Source of the DNA: Oxyruncus cristatus | Lineage: Eukaryota; Chordata; Aves; Passeriformes; Cotingidae | Assembly: GCA_013399855.1 (NCBI GenBank) | Contig: VXAY01007412.1 | Location: 380,672-444,671 of the forward strand | DNA: 64,000 bases | Reading direction: 5' to 3' | Shown here: one piece after another, positions 49,201 through 62,731 of the stretch | How positions within the stretch are numbered: position 1 is the first letter of the stretch | How the letters are laid out: each line of letters starts with the position of its first letter | Notes under the pieces: model-generated | Seen by the model: the letters and a program-made list of their open reading frames with translations, nothing else | Database searches by the model: none | Told to the model about the DNA's origin: nothing | Program-made: the position numbers and the translations under genes

Positions 49201-52200
49201 AGTATTCGGCAGTTTTGCACAACAGTTCCTTTCTAGTCAGTGTGTGTTAAGATATCTAAGGAAGTATTGTATTTTTCTCTTTCTGGAAATGATATATTTA
49301 ACCACAGCCAATGGGTAATGATTTAATCTCTAATGGATTAGTATTTTTCTGTGTATTGAGGAATTCAGGGAGCCTTGTTTGAATAATTGCTTCAGAGATG
49401 GAAAGTTCATGCCTGTTTCTCATGAAGATAAAGCATGAGTGGAAATTATAGAACAGAATCATAGTTTGTCCTCTAAGTTTGTTACAGCATAGATGGATAT
49501 TCTTTAAGGCCCACAGGGATCACTATAAAGCATAGACCAAACATTTGATTCAGTAGTTTCCACATTAGGTCCATAACTTGTGTTTGAACAAGGATGTTAC
49601 TTCAGACATATAATCTTGCTTTGAAGACTTAGGGTGATGAAACATTAATGGTGTTAACAAATTTAGTTTCAGCCAGTCTTACTCCCAAATTGAAAAAAAA
49701 TACCTTTACTGTACAAATCTGGGTCCAAGTATTTGCTTTTTTTTCATTGTCTACTCAGTTCTGCGTTTTTTCATATAGCTACCTGCAGGCCGTAGCTTAA
49801 GCTTTACTTGAGCAAATAAGTGCTGAATTCTCATATGAGAGTATTTCTGTGATGTTTGGTTTGTTTTTTGATGACTCTTTTCTGAATGCTCCTTTGTTTC
49901 AATATCTTTTTGTGGTGGTGAAATTATGAGCACTGGATATTTCGGTAGCACTCTTTCAGCAATGCTGTTTGCAGGAGTAGCACCTCGTTTTCATTTCTGC
50001 TTGATACTTTGGTGTGTAAATATCCAAGCTGTCTTTGCGGACTCTTTGCCACAGAAGCTGGCTGCGAGCTCAGGTTAAGCTGATTATCCCATATGATCCG
50101 TTGTTCTTTTCAGAGTCACTGACTTCCAGGGTTCAGTTCTCCATCCTGTAAGTGCGACCTCTATTCTTTGTTCCTGGATGTCTGGCCTTGCATTTGGCTG
50201 TATTGAGATGCATGACTGGAGGAGTCCCAACTCATAAACATTGGATTGCTTTGTGTAACTTGCCTTTCTTTCTTATAGCTGGCTCAGAATGTACCACCTA
50301 TACTTCAGGTTGCCTAACTTTTTCCACAAGACAGAGTTTTTTTTTTTTTCTCAGTTGCTTATAGCTTTCAGGTTCTTCCACTTTGCAACTTTCCATTTTC
50401 AGTGTTCTGTCTCAGGCTAAATTATTTTTGAAAAGGCTTTTTTAGGAGAAATTGAATTCAGTTATTTGAGAAAATGTTAAAGAAAATAAGGGGTATTTTT
50501 GTGTCCATTTTTTTAGCTTTGAGTAAATGAGTCTGGTGCTGATGTAGAAATTAGAAATGTGATAGGGAGCTTGCCAAAATGGCAGATAAATGCTATGTTC
50601 TGCCCGTGTGAAAGTCGATCCATACTTAGCTATACGATGCCTTTTAGAGTTTGTTTTTTGAACCTGGTGGCATTACTTTCCAAATTGTATGGTAAGGGCT
50701 ATTCTTATTTTTTATTTTTTCTAGTGGTCAATCTTCTGTGCAAGACCTAACTTGCTTTTTTTATTAGGTTGTTGATGATGTTCAGAGAGCAGGTGGGAAG
50801 AGTGAACTTGGTTAGATTAAGTTGTGCAGCCTTCAATCTTAAGAGGGGTGAATTAACAGAAGAGCTTAGGGGCCACAGTTAAGTAGTTTATCTGTTTCCT
50901 TCCCCCTTTGCCTCCTAATAAACTGCTGGCATGTTAAAGTTCAGATTGCAGGCAGGCAGAGTGGGTAGGTTGTAATTACAGAAAAATATATTCTTCTGTG
51001 CAGTTCAGATGCTGCTAAATCCGTGATCTCTCTCTTGCTGATGATCTCTAAATACCAGTTAAAAATTGCTCTGTAGTAAGCTGTGCTAAAGAAGGAAAGT
51101 GTACCCTGCAAATTATTACCTGCACCTTTTCATAGTGGGTTTCTGTGCTGCAGCTCTAGAGATTGCAGCCCTGCTCACACCTGTCTTTGGATTTAATACA
51201 TACTGTTGCTTTAGAGTTTTTCATTTTTTAGTTTTTGTATATTTTAGAAGTAGTAGAACATAAATTCCCCTTTTTCCAACAGCTTTAAAAAAACCCAAGC
51301 ACTTCACAATATCATGCAAGACAAAAATTAAAAGCATCAAACACTGAAAAGTTAGCTCTTGTACTTCTATATTACAGGATAGCATTAGTACACGATTGCA
51401 ATAGTATTTTTGCAGACGACTCTTGTCTCAGGCAATATATGCACAGGTAGTTGCCCTGGTAACAGATGAATGGGTAGTAAAGGAGGCTTTTATTTGTCAC
51501 ATGGTGACCCTGTTAAAGTTGGAACACATTATGGTGTATGAAGGAGAATAGGAAAGAAATTCCTACAATTAAGGAGACTGTAGGTTTGTAAGAAAAATGT
51601 TTCTACTGCTTGGTGTCTGATGCTGGGTGATTTGCTTCTATCAGTTTTCAGTAAGTGGATACTAGTTCTGTGGCTTTTGAATGCTCAATGTGAAATGTTT
51701 CCATTTTGTTTAGTAGTTGAGGACAATTCAGCAGTGTTTTTTTTATGGTTAGGCCTGTGTTTTGAGCAGATCTGGTCCTGGGCTTCTCAAGCTGTATTTT
51801 TGAAACTGGAAGATATTTGGTCATAATTTTCTCTCCTGTAAAGTGATCATCCTGATCATGCCTCACAGTAGTACTGTGAAGATTATTATTTGCAAGCAAC
51901 GGCTACATTTGCAACAAATTACAAAAGATTGCAGGAAAATACAGAAAATGATAAGTACGTGTTCAGGGCAGATGGGCCAGAAACTAACCCTAAAATCATA
52001 TAGTAAAGGATGAAGAGAAACAGAAATATTGAAGGCTGGGATTGGTAAGCCATTCTTTGTTCTAAATGGGATAGCAATTCTGTAGAAGGAAGTGTTAGTG
52101 GTAATATAATTTTGACTATGTAAGATAGCATAAACAAAAATATTTTTAGTATTTTTATTTAACTTACTGGCTAGTCATTATCCACTGGTTTTGCCTTCTA

Positions 52201-55200
52201 GTAAGTCAGTCTTAAAGATTTGCGCATCAGTTTTGTCTTTTATTTGAAACTTCCCTTAGCAGTGGCTCAGGAACAGAAACCAGTTTACCTTATCTTCTGA
52301 TCATGATTTTCCAACATGTATTTTTCACCTTTATAAGCCAGTTTTAAACTAATGTGTGGTACTTTTTCCTTTGTGTGTGCCAGTTAGAGTCCAGTGAAGA
52401 TTCAGCAGTTTTATGGTAGTATGTGAGGGAATCTCTGTAAGTATGTTAAATAAATAACATATATGTATTGAAATGATTTCTCTTACAAGATCTGTTTCCC
52501 ACTGAGCTATGCAGGCTGACATTTAATTACCCTATCATCCTTAAGCTCTTTAGTTGCTTGCATTGTATATCAGTCTTTCTCAGAGTATATGTCAGTCTTT
52601 GATCAGTGGTCAAACCATTTGGCATCCATTTTACCTGTCAGCAAAATTGAATTTATCACAGAATCTACATTATTTATGAAAAACACTTTGGCTACATCTC
52701 CCCAGCAATCCCCGTTTCTGGTTTTGGCGTACTGATTTTTTAGATTTAGTCAGTGACATATGTCCTAGTCTTCTTCCACTTACCATAATTTTTTTTCTTC
52801 CAGAAGACATCTAGAAATTTTGATATGCCTGCCTGAAATTATTTATATTGAAGAATTCCATCAAAGCCTTTAGACATGCTTAAGGTTGATCTAGCTTCAG
52901 CAGTGTCTTAGCTGCAGTTCTTTCCCGACTTTCCTTGCTGCAGTATTTAAAACCCAGGTGTCAACTTGTGATGAACACTGAATTTTCTTCAAAAACCACG
53001 CAAGGCATTGTGCTTCCTGTCAGTGATGATTGAGATTGTCTCACAGTGACAGATCTGTGTCATCATGCTCTGCTGGATGGCCGATGGCATGAGCATCCCC
53101 AGCTGTCCTGTTCTGCTTTGGAGAAGTTTGCATTTTCAGCTGAAGTAACCAATGTGTTTTTTCCCTCGGTATTTTTCCATTTCTAGTTGCATTGCTATTA
53201 CTTTTGTAAACCATTGTTTGCTTGGCAGAGGTGACCTGTGAATCTGGTGTCCAAGTGCTGTTTGGCTTTTACTTCAGCAGTCCTACTAGCTGGTAGGACT
53301 AGTAATCAAAATCAGGAAAAAACGCCAAGGTGTGAGCATGAGCTGCTTTCTCTGTTTGGTGGATGAGAGAAATAAGGAACTATGACCGCCCAGCCAGTGA
53401 AAGAAAGGTATTTTCTCTGTTAGGGCGTAGTAGGACTCATCTCCTAGGAATGTGGCCTTCTGGTATCCTTCTTTGTGATCACCTAATAACACTTGTGTGC
53501 AAGCCAGTCTTCACCATCCTCATCCCAGCATTAGATCCATTTCCCATGTCAACAGCCAAATGTAGAGAAAGTGTTGATTCTTACTTCGTACTATTTCTTC
53601 ACCACTGAGAGGCACAGATTCTATGCACTGTTGGTGGTTGGTTTAGCACTTGGTTTAAATATCCAAAGGCATAAAGAAATAATGGCTGAAAGTCTTCAGC
53701 ATCCAGGAGAAAGTGGAAGGTTGTCAAAAAACACATGGATTACTCACAGAAGGCACCGTATGGTTCAACAGTGCTCTAGAGAACTTCCACTGTACTGACT
53801 ACTGAAGTTGTCCAGCACTACAGGAAAAAACACTGTAGTTCAATAATGAGTAAAATTATTAGGAGACCTGCGACAATCCCTACTCTGCTATTAGCAGTAG
53901 ATGGAAATTTATACCAGTGTATAAGAATAGGTGCTGTCAATTAACAAGGCAGCATTTGCGTTTTCGGTTTACACACAACTTTTTATCAAAGATGTGAGTT
54001 AAAAAGTCAGGCTACAAATTTTAAAATGACAGGTTCTTGCCATCTTCAGGTCTGGATGTAGATATTAGAAAGTACTGAAATGGAAGTTGTTTTTAGAGTC
54101 GATTTTTTTTATTTAATAAGCTCCGAAATTTAATGGAATTAGATATCCCTTTACGTCTGCAACTATCCAGGAAAGAAGATAAAAACATAGGGGATGTGTA
54201 GAACAAAGCCAAAACGTTATGGCAAGCATTTGTATATTGAGGAGTGCACAAAAGAAGAAATGGAAATCGCTGAACATTAGTCAGACAAACAAACCCTGAA
54301 GAAACTTTCATTGTTTGTGTGTTGTCTGTGGGAACCATGACAGAGCTTTGTATTTATGGTAATGTCTGTTGAGGAGAGTTTAAATTATTTACATTCATCA
54401 CTTATCTGAAGAGCTAAAGTAATTCCTTAAGGAAAGATATTTTTTTTTTGCGAATGAAACCTTGTATATATTTTTCTAAAGACATTTCAATTTCAATTAT
54501 TTGTGTCTTAGTGTCCTGTCAGTCATTAACATTACAAGGATTTCTTTCAATAATCCTCTCTTAGAAGGTCCTGTGATATCAGACTACTTGGCCAAGTTTT
54601 TTATTGCCATAAAAAAATCAAGAGTGATAAAGCAGTAGAGATGCTATTTGACTTCTCTGGTCAGACCTTTTGGTGTGAGACTTGCTGTTGCAAAGCTAGT
54701 CTGTCATTCGGGGTCAGAATGGATTCTTGGATTAAGTGATTATCACTGTTGTCAACCCTAAAAATAGATATTGCTATAATGGCAGAAACAAAGACCACAG
54801 ACAAGTGAAATATCGCTTCCTTCTTTTAATATGTGTAAGGATGTCCAGACAAGGAGGCTGTATCTTCACGCAGAGTTACTCACTGTTCAGTGAGGGGAGA
54901 TTATTGCAGATTCTAACTGTCTTCACCCCTAAATGTTTTTAGAAGATCCACAAGTTTTTTTTAGAACCTGTCTGAAATCTTAAGCTTCTCGTTGCTGCAG
55001 AAATTGCAGTGAGCAACAGGTCTGTCTCCTTGCAGTTCTAACGCGAGTGATGTTTTGAAGGACATGGCCCAAGTTCTGTCTCCTAAGCTAAATTTTTCAG
55101 GTAGCTGTCTTCTGCATCTTGAGTCCATGAAGCTGCCAGATCCAGGGTTATACTTTTCAGATAAACTGTTGTCCCAACAGTTTGAAAGAGTAAGAATTGG

Positions 55201-58200
55201 AATGAAAAGTAAGCTTTCATAACAAGGATCAGTTTTGTGGAAATGTTGCATAGTAATAATGGCTGTGCTATTTTACAGCAAAGGTCTGCATAGTCTCGTG
55301 CCCTGCCTCTGGCTGTGGCTGACAGCAGAAGCCTGGAAAACAGTAGGAAACAAAACGAACTAATCCTTCCCCAGAACAGTCTCCTAGTCTCTTCACAACT
55401 TGCGGTTTAATGACGTCCTATCCTGTGGTATTGTTAGTGGTACTGGTACAGAGGAGTTGTCTTTTTATTTTGTATCTAGCAAGCTGATATCTGTATCTAC
55501 ATTTTGTATATACATCTGGTTTAGGCATATTAGTTTTGCAGGGTTTGCTACTGGATGTGGGCCTCCAGAGTGGCTGGAGTCTGTTTTTCAAAGTAGCGTC
55601 TCTTTGCCACTGTTTAAAAACATGTTACAGGAGAAATCTAATGCCATAAATCAATTGACATCACATCAAAAGTGAATAAATAAGTTTATTTTGGATTTTC
55701 CAAGAATTACCTTTAGGTAACAAATTCGGCTTATTCTGTCAGTTTTTCTAGAGGAGCAGTTTATTTCCAATAGGTATAGGGATAGGGAAAAATGTGTTTA
55801 TTTTGTTTGAGGAACTTGCCTGTGTTCAATTGGAGAAAGTTATGCACTGTAACATATTTTACTACAGCTAAATACATAGCTTTTAACTGAAGAGAAATTT
55901 GAGGAGGACATTCAGCTGCTTTCCATGATAAGTAAGATTGCTTTTGTCCTCTATATGCAGAATTGGAAGTATTTCCAGTGGTTGTATAGATACATGTATC
56001 TATGAAGCCAAATGCCAAATAATCCAACCAAATAAGCATATACATGTATCTATGTGATGTGACTTAGCCTTCTGCTAACTTGAAATAAATAGCAAATGTG
56101 AATTTTGTATGCTTTCTTGTGTGACAAAATATTGTCTGCAATTTGCATGGAATTCCTAAAATTGCTTTTATATTTCACTAGTAATTTTTTTAGTTATTGC
56201 TCTCATACTAGTGGAGAGTGATATCAAAAATGCCACTTGGCCCAAATATATAAATAAAAAACAATGAAATATTTTATTCTCATCATATTACTGAGGATGG
56301 ATTTCATGCAGCTTTAATTCTGATATTTTTGATCTTCTCAAAATGAAGTGTTATGGTAGTACTGATGCCCAAGGGAGAAACTATCTGTCCTTGCAATTTG
56401 CCATGTATATGGCTTAATCAGCAACACTGGTTCTGTCTCGTATAGTTGTATCTTAAAGAATTTATGTCAATGCTCATCTGAACTCTTTGATTCTGAATAT
56501 TGGTTTATCTTGCATATAGATTCTCATCTTTATCTTAGTTGTTGTCATCATCCTTATGTGACTGTAAAGAATGCATGCTTTTATGGCTTCTAGGAAATAC
56601 TAATATGGGCTGTTCCACACCAACATTTTTGGGTAGATACAGTCTTGCTTGACCTGTGCTATGAATATCTGGATTTAAATTAGCTCTGAACAAGGAGGCT
56701 TGTACAACTAGAATGTTACTAAGCCTGAGGAGACAAGCTCATCTCTTATATTGTGGACAGAGCAAGGTTATGTCTGCCTACATAATCTTTGGAGACATAC
56801 ATGTTGGCTGTTATGGTATTCTTCTTAGATCTGTATAAATATTCCTGAATCATTTAATGAGTTTGAGTGTAATACTCAACCAGAATGCATTCCCCTTCTT
56901 ATGCTGTCCAGGACCTAACAGTTACAACAGAGTATCTCCCAACTCTAATATGTATGTTAAACTAGTGGAATTTTGAGAAAAAAAGCAATTACTGTTCTGT
57001 TTTTTGTTACAGGCAGTGTGGGCTCTTGGCAACATTGCTGGAGACAGCACTATGTGCAGAGACTATGTTTTGGACTGTAATATCCTGCCCCCTTTATTGC
57101 AGTAAGTCTGTCTTAATATGTTTTCCAGAATTTTGCTTGAGTGTCTGATGAGCCTGAAATTTGGGGGTTTTGCCTAGAATAATAATAATATATATATATT
57201 TTTAATTGTGGACTGATCAGAGTTTTTAGTGGGGAGTCCTGAACTACTTTTGTAGAGAAGCTAAAATGGAAACATTTTAGAAGCAGCTAAGCTGGAACTA
57301 TTTTATACTACAGTGTGGGTGGATGCCTGGGCTTATTTTAGAGTCACAGAATAATTTAAATTAAAAGGCACCTCTGGAGGTCATCTACTCAAAGCCTTTC
57401 TTCATAGCAGGTGAGATCAGATTAGTTGCTCAACTACTTAACCAGTCAAATTTGGAACATCAAAAGTGGATTCTGTAACCAGCTGTGGCAACCTGTTGTA
57501 CTGTTTGACCATGGCATGGTGAAACATGCTGTTCTGATACCTAATCAGAATGTTGTTTTGCCTTGTGATGGTTGCCTCTTGTTCCTGTCACTATGCAACT
57601 GTGAGAAGGATCTGGCTTCCTTTTTTCTGTATCCACCTGTTGCCAGCGGCATTTATATCTCCCCTTACACAATCTCTTTGTAAGGCTGAACAAATCCCAT
57701 TGCGTGCCATTTCTCTGGTCTGCTAATTATCTTGATGGTCCTCTGCTTAAGGACCATATTAATGCTGAAACAGTGACACCATCTTGTGTTGTCATGTCCA
57801 AATTACGATTACTCAGTCTCTCTCCTTTGCAGATTCTGTTTGCAGCTGGGGAATTCTCCAGTGCTCTCATAAAGATATTGGTACACTGTGGGATAGCTAT
57901 AGGAAAAAGAAACTGTACTGTTACGCTTGTGGGAAAACTAGGTCTTCCCTTTCTGCATTTTCCTATGCCAAAGTGGGGCTGATAGTCTGAGGCTGACATA
58001 AAAATTCAGTTTGGCAAAGAGAGAACTCTCCAAAACTACCTGCATGTCCTCCTCCTTTGAGTAATTTTGTCACAATTTGTGCACTTTCTGACTGTTAGTC
58101 TGCCACATTGGTATCTAAGCAATTAAATGAACTCACTTCTAGTGTAATGATTATTTTACTTGTTGGCATACTAGATTCCTATATCTAGCATATGTGTTAG

Positions 58201-61200
58201 TATCCAGCCATCAAGGATGATTTTCCTCAGGATGTAATTTTATAGAAAAATATGTCGCTGTATTTTGCCCTGGTGTATGTTAAAATGAGTTTGTTTTAGT
58301 GATTCATTTAGTTGACCCTACAGGTTGCCTGGCTTTGATTTTTAAAAGGCAAGGGTTGGAATTTTTTGTTGTTTGTTTTAGATTACTTTCAAAACAGAAC
58401 CGTCTCACTATGACTCGAAATGCTGTATGGGCTCTGTCCAACCTCTGCAGAGGGAAAAATCCTCCTCCTGATTTTGCCAAGGTAAGAGATGCTTGAAAGA
58501 AAATGTGAAGTGGTGATAGCCAAATAAGCAGTGAGGGTGGTGAAAGTTAAACTAAATAGAAAGAATGGGTCAGAGAAATTCTGAAATATTTCATGGGCTT
58601 CTTACAGATGAAATGTTTTGAGCAGACATTCACAACCACTGTTTTCATATGGCTGCCTCCTAACTTTGTTGCTGTTCCTGTACTGGAGATGACCATCCCA
58701 TAGCAGAACAACACCGTACATCTTGGCTGCTGTAGTGCAACATGTGGCACATCTTAGCAGACAAGTGTGAGTTTAAGTTGCTGTAGACAACTTAAGACGT
58801 TGTACTGCAGAGGCTGAAGAATTGTCATGCTTTTCTTGACATGCTCCTCTGTGCTTGTGTAGCTACAGCCCTGCACAGAATTGCTACCTGGGTCTGAGAT
58901 TTTCTCAGTATTGAACCTTAATATACCAGTGCCTAGCCAATAATGACACATACAAAATTAGCTGACATAATAATAGATCTACTGGCTCTTCTAATTGTAC
59001 AGCGTATGTCTCTCCTCTTAATATCTTACAGGTTTCACCTTGTCTTAGTGTGCTTTCCTGGCTGCTCTTTGTCAATGATACAGATGTATTAGCTGATGCC
59101 TGCTGGGCTTTGTCCTATCTGTCTGATGGCCCCAATGATAAAATCCAGGCTGTGATTGATGCAGGAGTCTGCAGAAGACTTGTGGAACTGCTGATGTAAG
59201 AAACTTGTTATGAGCAAGCTACTCTTTTCCCTAAAATCAAGGTTGTAACAATAGGAAGTTTAGTTAAATACGTCTTGAATTGTCATAATTTTCCAAAGAG
59301 CAAGATTTGAGCTTTAATTTTACCTGTCTGTTTAATGTTCTCTGTTTGTCATGAGTAACAGAAGCAACAGAACTTTTCTTGTACTAGTTTTGCTATTTCT
59401 TAAGAGATTTTTTTCCCCTGAATCTAACAGCTGCACTTTTATAAAATCTATAATATATACCAGATTTTTTCCTGTGGTATTGAAGACTATGTTATATTTA
59501 CCTAACAAGGAATTTGTGGAAGCATATCAAAGTTAGAAATGTAAGAAATAGTTGGATTTACTAGAATTGACAGTACCAGGAACTTGAAATATAAATAATT
59601 TCCTAAACCCTTACTGTAGAAGAGTATATGCACACTTTGGTCAGTAAGGTGTAGCTGTGAGAGCTGGGGTCACAGAGACTGGCCTTGTTCAGAGCCATTT
59701 CTTCAGGCCGGGTCAGGACATGGAACATTCGATTGCCTAAGAAAAAGAAATAATGGATTTCACTGATGTAAATAAAAAGACTATTAAGGCTTTTAAGATT
59801 AAAGCGAATGTGATGCTGGGTTAATGAATAGAACATAGTGCCTGTAAGTAGCTTTTTATAAACAAGTGTTTTAATTTGAGAAAAAAATTCCTTTCTTCAC
59901 CCTTCCTATTCCAAACCTGATTTAACAATGATGGTGGAGGGATACTTATGATAACAGAAGGTGATCAAACAGCTGTATGGGTTAAACACACAGGTTCTGT
60001 CTGTGTTCTTCTGTCTCATTCTCTGTCTTTGCGTGTGCTACACTAAGTATACTTTATAGTTAATGCTGAGTATTTTTCCCTTCCAAGGATGCTTAAACTC
60101 CGAAGTACTTGTATTCTTCTAATATTTTATTTTTATGCTATTGAGTGATGTCTAAAGGCCTAAATATTTAGAAACCCTAGAAAGGCCTACCATTAGTTTA
60201 AAATCAGAATGTTTTGATTCAGGTAATGAGAGTTAAGACAGACTTATCGGGGAAGTTTCCCCTGGCTGATGGATGTTCCTTCCTTGAGAATGTAAAGATG
60301 GATATCCTTCAGGATGGTTAATACTTAAATTTTTCTTGTCAATTCTAGGCACAATGACTACAAAGTTGTATCTCCTGCCTTACGAGCTGTTGGCAACATT
60401 GTCACAGGAGATGATATCCAGACCCAGGTATGGATTCACTTTCTCTTGTGTTGTACTGCAGTTTATCTTTCTGTCAGTTGTGGTAACCTGTTCACAAGCA
60501 CCTCGCTTGTTCCTTTTGAAGTTTAAAAGTGAGGATTGATGACACTAATTGCTTCAAAACGTGGTGGTTTTCAGTTTTTCTGTTCAGTCCAGAACTGCTG
60601 GTGATTCCTAGGTAGCTGTATTTGGGACTTACAGGCAGCTGTGCAATACCACTGGGGTGGGTTTTTTTTTTGTTTATTGAAAGCAGGTCTGCCTCTCAGG
60701 CTGAGTTTTATGCTGAGTGATGTGCTGTGGTAGGGCCATCTGAGGCCTGTCACACTGAATGCTGTTGTTGGGGATCTAGGATGAGTATACCAAAAACAAG
60801 TGTCTGGTTAGATTTTGGATGGTATGTAGCTGTGTCTGAGCACATGTTTGGAGAAGCATCAGTAGGAAGCAGTGACTCCCACCACTTTATTGGCATTAAA
60901 TTGGGAGGCAGGAAACCTGATGCTTCTCAGAGGCACTAGGTTGTCCCTGGGATGCTTCGGTAGTTCTGTAACAGTGAGATTGGAGTTAGATGAGTTAGCA
61001 GCACCAGGGCACTGTTTGAATATCTCATCACTAGGAGGAAGATAACATGATTTTTTGATTGTTACAATGTATTTTGTGTAGCTGAATTGCATAGACATTC
61101 TTGGATTTTTTTTAGTGGCATATGTTTCACAGTTCCTCATAAAGAGTGATTAAGGTATGTTTTGTGATTTCGTAATTTCATTGAAGATAAAACCACGAGG

Positions 61201-62731
61201 GATCACTAATTCACATGTCATGTGGGTTGTTAAATATTGCACAAATCTTAGATTTTAGCTAAAAAAAAACTTTAAACTTTTTTGTTGTGGATGATTTTTT
61301 TCAGAGGAACATGCCATAAGCTTTCCTGAAACTCTAGAGAACCGTTTAAGTAGGATAGTGTGATAGCCCTGCGTATATGCTAAAAAGTGGTACAGGATGC
61401 GTATAAAAATCATTAGTCAGAAGGAAGAGCCCAGCTTTGAGAGCTGATACATTTCTGAATATGAATGCAATGTACAAGCCAGTTGCCTGAGAACTTCTCT
61501 GTATGATCTTAGAGCACAAATCTGCTTTCTCTTTTTCTCTCATTTCCAACTGTTAACAGTTGCCAGTGCTTGGAGATAGCCAAAACCATAGACAGTGGGC
61601 ATGAAGAAATAAGTATATTTGTCCCAGCAGACACCTGATATGATTATGAACCATAACCTTTGCTTTTTTAATCTTAGTCGAAAAATTTTAAGAGTATGGG
61701 GCCAGGGGCGTATGATCAAGTGAATTCAGTCCACAGATTCCATGATCAGAAGTCATGATTATGATTCAGCTCAACTGGAGTATTTTTATAAAATTCCCTA
61801 CCACAAAATTCTTTCTGCTGTCTAGTTTTGCCACACAAGGCAAAACTGCTGTGCTTCTTGGTAGACTCTCCCAATTTGTAGCTTAATTGTAACAAGTTGG
61901 AATTTAATTTTAAAAAAAGTTCATTTTTCAGTCTTTGAACCTTGTTGTGGCCTTTTAGAAGGTCAAAATTCTTCACTGGTCATACATGACATAATCAAAT
62001 AATCTGTCTTGTAACATCCAAGTTCTGGGGCATTTTCTGTTTTACTTTCAGCACTTATAATTTTGATCTTTGGAAATAGAAATTTTCCTACAGTTTTTCT
62101 GCTCTGTAAAATTGCGGATTTTTTACAATTTCTTGGTAACTTTTTAAATAAGAATTGCCATTCATAATGTCACTGGACATAACTCTGGCAACAGCTACCC
62201 CACAGTGCCAGCTGATGTGAAAAACAGAAGTAGTTGGAGCTTACAAGTGTACAAAAATATAGGAAAATACCATCATCTTATTTTTGTTTGGTCATAATGG
62301 GCTTGATACCTTCTTGTGTTCAGGTCACACTGAAATCATTATAAAGCGTGATCTCTTACCTAAATGACTGAATTGTTTTGCTTATTAGCTTTCCTGCTAA
62401 GATCTATTTCTTAGTTCTTGCTATTTTTTTGTTTTGTTCATGTTTGGTGGTTTGGGGTTTCTATTAAAACTTTTTGGGATCATCCGGTGCTGTATGCTTT
62501 TTAGATTTTCAAGACATTGTATTCTTGCTCCTGTGATTCTTTACCCTGAATTTCTTCTAAGGTGTGGTTTGTTTCGTTTTGTTTTGTTTTTCCTTTTGTA
62601 TTCAGGTAATTCTGAATTGTTCAGCCCTGCAGAGTTTACTGCACTTGCTAAGCAGCCCGAAAGAATCTATCAAAAAGGAAGCATGCTGGACAATATCTAA
62701 TATAACAGCTGGAAACAGAGCACAGATCCAG
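43072..62731 (+). CDS. KPNA1: KPNA1, importin subunit alpha-5 (karyopherin alpha 1), 5' ten coding exons, partial
   Basis: Adaptor of classical nuclear import: it binds basic NLS cargo through ARM repeats and importin beta through its N-terminal IBB domain, moving between cytoplasm and nucleus. Ten coding exons join in frame with GT-AG splicing: 43072-43200, 44633-44740, 46495-46594, 47131-47225, 48880-49011, 57013-57101, 58382-58481, 59032-59195, 60349-60427, 62606-62731. Together they make 1122 nt, 374 codons. Human KPNA1 has 538 residues, so about 164 C-terminal residues lie beyond the window. The start [20 protein letters not shown] and the exon 3 acidic stretch with [10 protein letters not shown] match KPNA1. 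KPNA5 and KPNA6 differ there. Tryptophan/asparagine pairs of the NLS groove are visible at W149/N153, W191/N195, W234/N238 and W360/N364, with W276 in WALSY. No lesions seen; the gene looks functional. Its 5' non-coding exon probably lies in the CpG island at about 30-31 kb. Confidence 0.97.
44633..44740 (+). CDS. KPNA1: KPNA1 coding exon, residues 44-79
   Basis: The acceptor tcttctctttag and donor gtaagt flank 36 codons at phase 0. The exon starts [16 protein letters not shown] is the second IBB basic patch, and the acidic run that follows is the linker between IBB and ARM repeats that separates KPNA1 from KPNA6 and KPNA5. Confidence 0.97.
46495..46594 (+). CDS. KPNA1: KPNA1 coding exon, residues 80-112, start of ARM repeat 1
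   Basis: After the acceptor (accctag) the exon reads [13 protein letters not shown] and continues to KFRKLLSK, ending one base into a split Glu codon before gtaagg. Human KPNA1 has GG where SA stands here, a tolerated linker change. Confidence 0.96.
47131..47225 (+). CDS. KPNA1: KPNA1 coding exon, residues 113-144, ARM repeats 1-2
   Basis: Acceptor ttttaaacag, donor gtatat. Together with the split base it codes 32 residues from [11 protein letters not shown] to KRKENCTLQ and ends at phase 0. This is the well-conserved first helical repeat of the ARM array. Confidence 0.97.
48880..49011 (+). CDS. KPNA1: KPNA1 coding exon, residues 145-188, ARM repeats 2-3
   Basis: Acceptor gttttccag, donor gtaaag; 44 codons at phase 0. 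It carries [15 protein letters not shown], with W149 and N153 lining the major NLS site, and ends in [10 protein letters not shown]. The 8.0 kb intron after it is the largest between coding exons in this window. Confidence 0.97.
49012..57012 (+). other. KPNA1 8.0 kb intron
   Basis: The largest intron between coding exons in the window, between codons 188 and 189. AT-rich, with T/G-rich low-complexity sequence at 49070-49160. No intron-hosted gene, SINE or clear CR1 was recognised. Confidence 0.7.
57013..57101 (+). CDS. KPNA1: KPNA1 coding exon, residues 189-217, ARM repeat 3
   Basis: Acceptor gttacag, donor gtaagt. It codes [20 protein letters not shown] and ends two bases into a Gln codon. 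W191 and N195 belong to the major NLS-binding groove. Confidence 0.97.
57335..57410 (-). mobile_element. CR1 LINE 3' end, diverged
   Basis: The plus strand reads gagtcacagaataatttaaa, then ggcacctctggaggtcatct, a mutated antisense CR1 tail in the KPNA1 intron after the ARM 3 exon. Confidence 0.65.
58382..58481 (+). CDS. KPNA1: KPNA1 coding exon, residues 218-251, ARM repeat 4
   Basis: Acceptor tgttttag, donor gtaaga. It completes the split Gln and codes [20 protein letters not shown], with W234 and N238, then [12 protein letters not shown], ending at phase 0. Confidence 0.97.
59032..59195 (+). CDS. KPNA1: KPNA1 coding exon, residues 252-305, ARM repeats 5-6
   Basis: Acceptor atcttacag, donor gtaaga. 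The exon codes [13 protein letters not shown] to [10 protein letters not shown] and ends two bases into the Met codon. WALSY keeps the Trp but has Tyr where other repeats have Asn, as in other importin alphas, at the boundary between the major and minor NLS sites. Confidence 0.97.
60349..60427 (+). CDS. KPNA1: KPNA1 coding exon, residues 306-332, ARM repeat 6
   Basis: Acceptor caattctag, donor gtatgg. It completes the Met codon and codes [16 protein letters not shown], then [10 protein letters not shown], ending at phase 0. Confidence 0.97.
62606..62731 (+). CDS. KPNA1: KPNA1 coding exon, residues 333-374, ARM repeat 7; last in window
   Basis: Acceptor tgtattcag, donor gtaacc; 42 codons. It codes [20 protein letters not shown] and [17 protein letters not shown], with W360 and N364 of the minor NLS site. 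The next exon is not found before base 64000. Confidence 0.97.
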